From: Sinorhizobium chiapasense | GTDB taxonomy: Bacteria > Pseudomonadota > Alphaproteobacteria > Rhizobiales > Rhizobiaceae | Assembly: GCF_036488675.1 (NCBI RefSeq) | Contig: NZ_CP133152.1 | Span: 992,001-1,056,000, forward strand | Direction of reading: 5' to 3' | Length of the DNA stretch: 64,000 nucleotides | In this document: one piece after another, positions 26,027 to 34,300 of the stretch | Layout: every line of letters starts with the position of its first letter | Numbering within the stretch: position 1 is the stretch's first letter | Position numbers and translations under genes: made by a program | The notes under the pieces: model-generated | Told to the model about the DNA's origin: nothing | The model's input: only the letters and a program-made list of their open reading frames with translations | The model's database searches: none

Positions 26027-27115
26027 ATGTCAAAAGCGGCAGAGATCGATATTGCCTCCGTTTCCAAGATCTACGGAACGACTACCGCCGTCCATTCGAT
26101 AAGCCTGAAGATCCCCGCCGGCAGCTATTGCTGCTTTCTCGGACCTTCCGGCTGCGGCAAGACATCGACACTGCGTATGATTGCCGGTCACGAGAGTATT
26201 TCGTCCGGCGACATTCGCCTCGGCAACACGGTGGTCACGGATTTTCCGCCGGCGAAGCGCGGCACCGCAATGATGTTTCAATCCTACGCGCTGTTCCCTC
26301 ATCTCGATCTCGTCGACAACGTCGCATTCAGCCTGAAGATGAAGGGCGTCGAAAAGGACGAGCGCCGGGCGAAGGCGCTGGAAATACTGAAGCTGATGCA
26401 GATGGAAGCCTATGCGACGCGCCGCCCGGCGCAGCTTTCGGGCGGCCAGCAACAGCGCGTGGCGCTCGCCCGGGCGCTCATCACTGATCCGGAGGCGCTG
26501 CTGCTCGATGAGCCGCTTTCCGCGCTCGACCCGTTCCTGAAGGTCCGGATGCGGGCGGAGCTGAAGAAGCTGCAAAAGACGCTTGGCATCACCTTCGTGC
26601 ACGTGACCCACAGCCAGGAAGAGGCAATGGCGCTCGCCGACCTGATCGTCATCATGAACAACGGTCGGATCGAGCAGGCGGCGAAGCCACGGACCGTTTT
26701 CGAAAAGCCGGCGACCGCTTTCGTCGCGCGCTTCATGGGCGACCATAACGTGCTTTCGGGCCGCGTGACGAAGATCGAAGATGGCATCGTGACGCTTCAC
26801 GTGCCGGAAGGCCAGAGCTTCACCGTGCGCGATATCGCGCAGGAGGTCGGCAAGCCAATCGATATCGGCATCCGCACCGACCGCGTCCGTCTTGAGCCGG
26901 CCTCGGAAAAGTCGCTCGGCTTCCAGGGCATCGTGTCGAATGTCGAATATCGCGGCGCTTCCGTGAAAATCACCGTGATCGGTGCAGGCAGCGACGACTT
27001 CACCGTGATCCTCTCCGACGCCGACTATTTCAAGAGGCCCGTGTCCGTCGGCGATGCGGTGTCCTTGAGCTGGGCCCTGGAGGACGTGATCCCTCTCGGC
27101 CATCTTTCAGCATAG
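26027..27115 (+). CDS. ABC transporter ATPase, PotA/spermidine-putrescine type
   Basis: ATPase of 362 residues with Walker A GPSGCGKTS (39-47), signature LSGGQQQRV from 137, Walker B LLLDEPLSALDP, and a C-terminal TOBE domain (about 280-360). It is the first gene of a five-gene rightward unit with a binding protein, two permeases and a racemase. The start follows AAGGAGAA. The PotA class serves polyamines, thiamine, amino acids and other small organic ions. Confidence 0.92.
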   Translation: MSKAAEIDIASVSKIYGTTTAVHSISLKIPAGSYCCFLGPSGCGKTSTLRMIAGHESISSGDIRLGNTVVTDFPPAKRGTAMMFQSYALFPHLDLVDNVAFSLKMKGVEKDERRAKALEILKLMQMEAYATRRPAQLSGGQQQRVALARALITDPEALLLDEPLSALDPFLKVRMRAELKKLQKTLGITFVHVTHSQEEAMALADLIVIMNNGRIEQAAKPRTVFEKPATAFVARFMGDHNVLSGRVTKIEDGIVTLHVPEGQSFTVRDIAQEVGKPIDIGIRTDRVRLEPASEKSLGFQGIVSNVEYRGASVKITVIGAGSDDFTVILSDADYFKRPVSVGDAVSLSWALEDVIPLGHLSA

Positions 27116-27195
27116 CGAGACCAGAAAGCTGCGAAGCATTTTCGCCCGCGTCTTGCTCAAAACTAACCACTAAGCACCAAGAAGGGGAACTGCGC

Positions 27196-28494
27196 ATGAC
27201 AACCGAAGCCAATTCATTGAAAGCTCAAAAGGGTATCTCTCGGCGCTCGCTGCTTAAGACCGGCGCTGCCGCCGTCGGCGCCATCGCCGGATCCGGTGCG
27301 ATCACCGGCTTCCCGACCATCTGGGCGCAGAACCCGATCACGCTCCGCCAGTTCGGTACCGGCGTTTCGAACATCAACGCGATCGCCGAGAAGTGCAAAC
27401 AGGACCTCGGCATCACGCTGGAAATGACGGCGACCGACTCCGACGCAGCCGCCCAGCGCGCCGTCACCCAGCCGGACTCCTACGACATCGCCGACATCGA
27501 ATACTGGATCGCCAAGAAGGTCTTCCCGGCTGGCGTCATGCAGCCGATGGATGTCACCAGGATCAAATATTACGACAAGATCGTGCCGCTCTTCATCAAC
27601 GGCAAGCTGAAGCCCGACAGCGTGATCGCCCAGGGCACCGCGCCGCACACCGTCGGCTTCGTCGAAGCGCAGGATTCCAAGACCTTCGCCAAGGAGCCGA
27701 CGCAGTGGATGACGCTCATCCCGACCATCTACAATGCCGACACGCTCGGCATTCGCCCGGACCTCGTCGGCCGCGAGATCACCACCTGGGCTGACATCAT
27801 GGATCCCGCCTTCAAGGGCAAGGCGGCGATCCTCAACATCCCGTCGATCGGCATCATGGACGCCGCCATGATCATGGAGGCCATGGGCAAGATCAAATAT
27901 GCCGACAAGGGCAACATGACGACGGACGAGATCGACCAGACGATCGATTTCCTCATCAAGGCCAAGCAGGGCGGCCAATTCCGTGCTTTCTGGAAGTCCT
28001 TCGACGAGAGCGTCAACCTCATGGCCTCGGGCGAGGTAGTCATCCAGTCCATGTGGTCGCCGGCGGTCGCCGCCGTCCGCTCCAAGGGGGTCGCCTGCAA
28101 GTACCAGCCGCTGAAGGAAGGTTACCGCGCCTGGGGCGGCGGCCTCGGTCTTGCCGCCCATTTGCAAGGCGCTCAGCTCGACGCCGCTTACGAATATATC
28201 AACTGGTATCTCTCCGGCTGGGTCGGCGCCTATCTCAACCGCCAGGGCTACTATTCCGCCGCTATGGAGACGGCCAAGGCGCATATGTCAGAGGACGAGT
28301 GGGGCTTCTGGGTCGAAGGCAAGCCGGCAAAGGGCGACATCCTCTCCCCAGAAGGCAAGGTCATGGAAAAGGCTGGCGCGGTGCGCGACGGCGGCTCGTT
28401 CGAGAAACGCATGGGCAAAGTCGCGTGCTGGAACTCGGTGATGGACGAGGACCGTTACATGGTTCGCCGCTGGAACGAGTTCATCGCGGCGTAG
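27196..28494 (+). CDS. ABC transporter substrate-binding protein with Tat signal
   Basis: Extracellular binding protein of 432 residues, polyamine/iron family. The N-terminus holds a twin-arginine signal, SRRSLLK at about 16-22, followed by a weak hydrophobic stretch and cleavage near IWAQN, so it is exported folded by the Tat pathway. The mature protein has the PotD-like two-lobe pattern (ESVNLMASGEVVIQSMWSPAV). It lies between the ATPase and permease genes. The ligand is unknown; the racemase in the operon points to an amino-acid or hydantoin-like compound. Confidence 0.9.
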   Translation: MTTEANSLKAQKGISRRSLLKTGAAAVGAIAGSGAITGFPTIWAQNPITLRQFGTGVSNINAIAEKCKQDLGITLEMTATDSDAAAQRAVTQPDSYDIADIEYWIAKKVFPAGVMQPMDVTRIKYYDKIVPLFINGKLKPDSVIAQGTAPHTVGFVEAQDSKTFAKEPTQWMTLIPTIYNADTLGIRPDLVGREITTWADIMDPAFKGKAAILNIPSIGIMDAAMIMEAMGKIKYADKGNMTTDEIDQTIDFLIKAKQGGQFRAFWKSFDESVNLMASGEVVIQSMWSPAVAAVRSKGVACKYQPLKEGYRAWGGGLGLAAHLQGAQLDAAYEYINWYLSGWVGAYLNRQGYYSAAMETAKAHMSEDEWGFWVEGKPAKGDILSPEGKVMEKAGAVRDGGSFEKRMGKVACWNSVMDEDRYMVRRWNEFIAA

Positions 28495-28522
28495 GCATCG
28501 CCCCTCGCTCATGTGGCGAAAT

Positions 28523-28678
28523 GCCCCTCACCCTAGCCCTCTCCCCGCACGCGGGGAGAGGGGACGAGCGCGCCGCGCTCGCACTTTCATTGGCGAGAGC
28601 GGAGGGGGACGAGAAGGTCGCCGCAAGTCCCTTCTCCCCGCGCGCGGGGAGAAGGTGCCGGCAGGCGGATGAGGGGCA
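28523..28678. repeat. RIME-like double-hairpin intergenic element
   Basis: The 213-base gap between binding protein and permease is filled by an element bounded by GCCCCTCA and TGAGGGGC. It contains two strong hairpins, CTCTCCCCGC/GCGGGGAGAG (about 28540-28562) and CTTCTCCCCGC/GCGGGGAGAAG (about 28630-28654). The form fits the Rhizobium-specific intergenic mosaic elements. It may set the ratio of binding protein to permease by stopping or stabilising the mRNA. Confidence 0.75.
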
Positions 28679-28707
28679 CTCCAGAAGCAATTTCAAGAGG
28701 ATCTATA

Positions 28708-29622
28708 ATGGCGACAATTGCGACTTCGCAATCAGCAGAGGTCACGGCGGGCAAGGCACCCCGCGCCCTTGGCGCACCCGGGTGGCTGATCGCCTACCTG
28801 CAGGCCACCCCCCTCATCCTGATCCTCGGCTTCTTCTTCATCCTGCCGATCCTCACGATCTTCGTCGTCAGCTTCTGGGACTACGACTTCGCCGGGCTCT
28901 ATCCCGATTTCCTGACGATGAACTATACCGACACGCTCGGTTCGTGGGTGACGTGGAAGACCTATCTCAACACACTGAAATTCACGGCGATCACCTGGGC
29001 GCTGACGCTCGCGATCGGCTTCTGGGCCGCCTATTTCCTTGCCTTCCATATCCGCACGACGACGATGCAGATGGTGCTTTTCCTCGTCTGCACCGTGCCG
29101 TTCCTCACCTCCAATATCATCCGCATGATCTCCTGGATCCCGGTTCTCGGCCGCAACGGCCTCGTCAACTCGACATTGATCCAACTCGGCATCATCCCTG
29201 AGCCGATCGAATGGCTGCTCTATTCCGATTTCGCCGTCGTGCTCGCCATGGTGCATCTCAACACGCTCTTTATGGTGACGCCGATCTTCAACACGCTGAT
29301 GCGTATCGATCGCTCGCTGATCGAGGCCGCGCGCGATTGCGGCGCGAGCGGTTCACAGATCCTCTGGAACGTCATTCTGCCGCTCGCAAAGCCCGGCATG
29401 GCAATCGGCTCGATCTTCGTCGTGACGCTGGTGATGGCGGATTTTTCCACCGTGCAGGTCATGTCCGGCGGGCAGAGCGCGTCGGTGGCGCTGATGATGA
29501 AGAACCAGATGTCGTTGCTGCAGTACCCGGCGGCAGCCGCCAACGCCGTCGTGCTGCTGATCGTCGTGCTTTTGATGGTCGCCGCGATCCTCCGGGTCGT
29601 CGACATCCGAAAGGAGCTCTGA
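28708..29622 (+). CDS. ABC transporter permease, PotB type
   Basis: Permease of about 304 residues with six membrane segments and loop LIEAARDCGASGSQILWNVILP. ATG 28708 follows AAGAGGA; the frame to 28669 starts inside the repeat element and is rejected. It is separated from the next permease by one base. Confidence 0.9.
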   Translation: MATIATSQSAEVTAGKAPRALGAPGWLIAYLQATPLILILGFFFILPILTIFVVSFWDYDFAGLYPDFLTMNYTDTLGSWVTWKTYLNTLKFTAITWALTLAIGFWAAYFLAFHIRTTTMQMVLFLVCTVPFLTSNIIRMISWIPVLGRNGLVNSTLIQLGIIPEPIEWLLYSDFAVVLAMVHLNTLFMVTPIFNTLMRIDRSLIEAARDCGASGSQILWNVILPLAKPGMAIGSIFVVTLVMADFSTVQVMSGGQSASVALMMKNQMSLLQYPAAAANAVVLLIVVLLMVAAILRVVDIRKEL

Positions 29623-29623
29623 C

Positions 29624-30445
29624 GTGAGCCACGATAGACGGACATTGGAGTTCTATGTGCTGACCGGCTTCTTCGCGCTGTTCGTGCTGTTCCTTTACGG
29701 GCCGCTGTCGGCGGTGCTGATCCTCTCCTTCCAGGGGCCTGACGGCGGTCTCACCTTTCCGCTGAACGGCGTTTCGCTGCACTGGTTCTACAACCTCTTC
29801 GAAAAGCAGGCTGTCGGAGATTTCGGTGCCTCGTTCCGCCGGTCCTTCACGCTCGGGCTGATGGTCATGGTCGTCAACGTCGTCGTAGCGCTGTTGGCGG
29901 GGCTCGCCTTCCGCCACCGCTTCCGCGGCTCGACCACACTCTTCTACGTGACGGTCGCGAGTCTCGTCGTACCTTCGATCATCATTTCGCTTGGCATCGG
30001 CGTCGTCTTCCAGCAGTTCGGGCTGAAGCCCGCCTGGTATTCTTCCGGCTTCGGCGCGCACCTCACCTGGACGCTGCCTTTCGGCGTACTGATCATGTTC
30101 GCCGTCTTCAACCGCTTCTCGCCGGCCTATGAGGAAGCCGCCCGCGACCTCGGCGCAACACCATGGCAGACCTACCGTCATGTCGTGCTGCCGATGATCG
30201 CGCCGAGCCTCATCGGCGTCGGCCTCTTCGGCTTTACCCTCTCCTATGACGAGTTCGCCCGCACGCTGATGACGTCGGGCACCTACAACACGCTGCCGCT
30301 CGAAATCTACGGCATGACAACCAACGTGACGACGCCGGTGCTCTACGCCCTTGGCACGGTCACGACATTGTTTTCCTTCACCATCATCCTCGTCGCTCTC
30401 GCCGTCATTCTCGTGCTGAGGCGCCGGCAGGCAAAGATAAGCTGA
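29624..30445 (+). CDS. ABC transporter permease, PotC type
   Basis: Second permease of 273 residues with GTG start at 29624, one base after the previous stop. Six membrane segments and the loop YEEAARDLGATPWQTYRHVVLP are clear. It forms the translocation heterodimer with the 28708 product and is followed after five bases by the racemase gene, so the enzyme is part of the same transcript. Confidence 0.9.
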   Translation: MSHDRRTLEFYVLTGFFALFVLFLYGPLSAVLILSFQGPDGGLTFPLNGVSLHWFYNLFEKQAVGDFGASFRRSFTLGLMVMVVNVVVALLAGLAFRHRFRGSTTLFYVTVASLVVPSIIISLGIGVVFQQFGLKPAWYSSGFGAHLTWTLPFGVLIMFAVFNRFSPAYEEAARDLGATPWQTYRHVVLPMIAPSLIGVGLFGFTLSYDEFARTLMTSGTYNTLPLEIYGMTTNVTTPVLYALGTVTTLFSFTIILVALAVILVLRRRQAKIS

Positions 30446-30450
30446 CATCC

Positions 30451-31194
30451 ATGCGCATTCTGATCGTCAATCCGAACACCACCGCCTCAATGACGGAAAA
30501 GGCCGCGCAAGCGGCATGCGCCGTCGCCGGACACGGGACGGAAATCGTCGCGGCGACCTCCAGAAACGGGCCCGCCTCGATCGAGGGCCATTATGACGGC
30601 GCTATCGCCGTGCCGGGCCTGCTTCTCGAACTCCGTGCGGGACAGGCAGCCGGCGCCGACGCCGCCATCATCGCCTGTTTCGATGACACCGGCCTCGAGG
30701 CGGCGCGCACGCTCGCCGACATCCCGGTGCTGGGGCTCTGCGAATCCGCCGTGATGACGGCTGCGCTTCTTGCCCAGCGCTTTACGGTCGTCACCACGCT
30801 GGAGCGCTCTCGCGTTCTCATCGAAGACCTCGTCATACGCTATGGCATGGCTGGCCGCGCAAAGGTACGCGCTGCCGATATTCCCGTGCTCGATCTTGAG
30901 GACAAGGCGTCCGGCGCACTCGCCAAGCTCAGGCGCCAGATCGAACTGGCACTTACCGAAGACGGAGCCGAAGCGATCGTTCTCGGCTGCGCCGGCATGG
31001 CCGATCTGGCACACGTGCTGCAGCGCGAATACGGCGTGCCGGTCGTCGACGGCGTGGCGGCGGCGGTCAAGCAGGCGGAGGCGCTCGTCTCGCAGGGGCT
31101 TACGACCAGCAAGCGCGGCTCCTATGCTGCGCCACTTCCAAAAGCCTTTGCGGGCTCGATGCAGGCCTTCGCGCCGGAACCGCCTTTGCGCTGA
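30451..31194 (+). CDS. Asp/Glu/hydantoin racemase family protein
   Basis: Cofactor-independent racemase-fold enzyme of 247 residues. The two opposed active-site Cys are present: Cys76 in AAIIACFDDTG and Cys180 in IVLGCAGMAD. The N-terminal RILIVNPNTTASMT is characteristic of the hydantoin/allantoin racemase branch rather than glutamate racemase. It ends the ABC operon and probably inverts the stereocentre of the imported compound. Neither a hydantoinase nor a carbamoylase is in the window. Confidence 0.87.
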   Translation: MRILIVNPNTTASMTEKAAQAACAVAGHGTEIVAATSRNGPASIEGHYDGAIAVPGLLLELRAGQAAGADAAIIACFDDTGLEAARTLADIPVLGLCESAVMTAALLAQRFTVVTTLERSRVLIEDLVIRYGMAGRAKVRAADIPVLDLEDKASGALAKLRRQIELALTEDGAEAIVLGCAGMADLAHVLQREYGVPVVDGVAAAVKQAEALVSQGLTTSKRGSYAAPLPKAFAGSMQAFAPEPPLR

Positions 31195-31332
31195 GCTCCC
31201 TCTCCGTCAAACGTTCCGGTTGCAGCACCGCTCAAGCGGCCTTGCCTGTCGCATGCGCGATTGACAAGGCCCCGAGAAGGTTGACAAAGTGACGCTCGAT
31301 CGAGACGGGCAGCATTGGGAGGACCTAAGTCT

Positions 31333-34300
31333 ATGCGCGCGTTTGTCGGCCTTTCCACCCTTCTTCTCGCGCTCGTTTCCCTCGGCTCGCCTGCCGCGGC
31401 AGCCGAAACGAACCGCACCGTCGAGATTACACAAGACGGCGACTATTTCGGCTTCGATCTCCGCACCGAGCAGAACGTCTCGCTTCAGCAATGTGAGACC
31501 GCCTGCATCGCCGACCAGTCCTGCCGCGCCTTCACCTACAATCCAAAGGTGAAGTGGTGCTTCCTGAAATCCGACTTCAATCAGTTGAACACCTTCAAAG
31601 GGGCGATCGCCGGCAAGGTTGTCGAGACGGGCAACAACGAGCCCGATATCGGCGCCCCACCACGCCTCTCCTTCATCTCGGACGATCTCCTGCAGCAGGC
31701 GCGTGACGTCAAGGCGAACCTTGCGCTCACCGAAGATCAGCAGGGTTTCGGTGTCAACGGTCTGATCGAAGCAGCCCGGAACGAGTTGACAGCCGGCAAC
31801 TTCGTCTCTGCGCTCAAGGCCTTCCGCGGCGCGCTGGCGATCGCCCCGGAGGACGGGGAGTTGTGGGTCGAGACGGCGCGCACGGCAAACCGGTTTACCG
31901 GCGGCACAGATTTGGCGAGCGAGGCGGCGCTCGCCGCGCTCAACGGCTATCAACTGACGAGGACCGCCGAAGGTCGGGCCGATGCGCTGGCCGTTCTCGC
32001 CCAAGCGCTTGACAACTTACAGAACTATCGAGCGGCGCTCCAGGCCTACAAGGCGAGCCTCGAACTCGTGCAGGCGAAGACGGTCGAAACGGCCTACCTG
32101 GACCTCAAGGCGCGGCAGGGTTTTCGCGTCACCGAGCATACAATCGATGCAGACAGCGCCAGCCCGCGCGCCTGCGTCCAGTTCTCCGAACAGCTCGTCA
32201 AGAGTGGAGCGGACTATGCCTCTTTCGTCACCCTCGACGGCAAGGCCCCCAAGGCGGTCGAGGCCAAGGGAAACGAGATCTGCGTCGAGGGGCTGTCCCA
32301 TGGGCAGCGCTACAAGCTGGCGCTGAGGCCGGGCCTGCCCTCCTCCGTCGACGAAGTCATCGAGACGCCCGTCAGCCTCGATATCTATGTCAAGGATCGC
32401 TCGCCGATGGTGCGCTTTACCGGCGACAGCTTCGTGCTGCCGTCGACCGCGCGGCGCGGCATTCCGATCGTCTCGGTCAATACCGAGAGCGCAAACCTCA
32501 AGCTCTATCGCATCGGCGACCGCAGCATCTCTTCATTGCTGACGAACTCGCAATTCCTGACGCAGATAGACGGCTACAGCGAAGAGCGCATCAAGGACGA
32601 AAGCGGCGAACTCGTCTGGCAGGGCAGCATCGACATCGACACCGAACTCAACAAGGAAGTGGTGACCAGCTTCCCGGTGGATGAAGCGTTGCCCCAACGC
32701 AAGCCCGGCGTCTACGTGCTGACGGCGGTCTCGGGGACCGGCCTCAGTCAGGATTGGGACGCCCGCGCCACCCAATGGTTTGTCGTCTCCGACATCGGCA
32801 TCTCGACCTATGCCGGCACGGACGGGCTCACCGTCTTCGCCCGCTCGCTCGCGAGCGCCAAGCCGCTCGACGGCGTCGAACTGCAACTCGTCGCGAAGAA
32901 CAATGAAGTGCTCGGCACCGCAACGAGCGACGCGGAGGGCAAAGCGACTTTCGCGGCCGGCCTGATGCGCGGCACGGCAAGCATGACGCCCGCCGTCATC
33001 ACGGCGAAGAAGGCCGACGCGGACTACGTCTTTCTCGACATGACGCGCGCCGGCTTCGATCTTTCCGACCGCGGCGTCACCGGCCGCGCAGCGCCGGGCG
33101 CAATCGACCTTTTCGCCTGGACCGAACGTGGCATTTATCGCGTCGGCGAGACGGTGCATGCGGCAGCGCTGGCCCGCGACGTGAACGGCGTCGCGATCGA
33201 GAACCTGCCGCTGACCTTCGCCTTCCTGCGCCCGGATGGCGTCGAGGATCGGCGTATGGTGAGCAATGGCGGCAAGCTCGGCGGCCACACGCTCGATCTC
33301 CCGATTCCGGAAAACGCCATGCGCGGCACCTGGACCATGCAGATCTTCGCCGATCCGAAAGGGTCCGCGATCGGCGAGAAGCAATTCCTCGTCGACGACT
33401 TCGTGCCTGACCGCACCGAGTTCGATCTGACGAGCGGGGCAAGCGAGATCACCGTTGGCACGCCGGTGCCTGTTTCTGTTGAAGGTCGCTTTCTCTACGG
33501 CGCGCCCGCAGCCGGGCTGACGCTCGAGGGCGAAGTCTCGATCAAGCCGACGCGCGAGAGCGCTGCCTTCAAGGGCTACTTCTTCGGCCTTGCCGACGAG
33601 GAAGCGAGCGAAGACACGCGCTTGCCGCTCGAGGCGCTGGAGCCGCTGAACGAGGACGGTAAATCCGTATTCGACGTCGATCTGACCGAGGTCCCCTCAA
33701 CGACGCAACTGCTCAACGCCGATGTCACCGTGCGCATGCGCGAAGCCGGCGGCCGCGCCGTGGAGCGCTCGCTGACGCTCCCGGTCAAGCCGGAAGGGCC
33801 GAAGATCGGCATCAAGCCGGAGTTTTCGGGCGACCTTGCCGAAAACGCGGTCGGGCAGTTCCACGTGATTGCGGTCGGCGAGGACGGCGCGAAAATGCCG
33901 ATGTCCGGCCTCCTCTGGAAGCTGATCAGCGTCGAACGCAATTACCAATGGTATCGGGACGGAAGCGCCTGGAAATACGAGCCCGTCATCTCGACGAAAC
34001 AGGTGGCGAACGGTACCGTCGACGTGACAGCGGACGGCGCCGAGATCGCCGTGCCGGTCGGCTGGGGCCGCTACCGCCTCGAGATCGAGACGGCTGCAAT
34101 CGATGGTCCCGCCTCCAGCGTCGAGTTCGATGCGGGCTGGTATGTCGAAGCGAGCTCGACGGAAACGCCGGACGGGCTGGAGATCGCGCTCGATAAGGAG
34201 AGCTACGCGATCGGCGAGACTGCGAGACTCAAGGTCTCGCCGCGCTTTGCCGGCGAATTGTTGGTCACGGTCGGCACGGAAGGCCTGATCACGACGAAGA

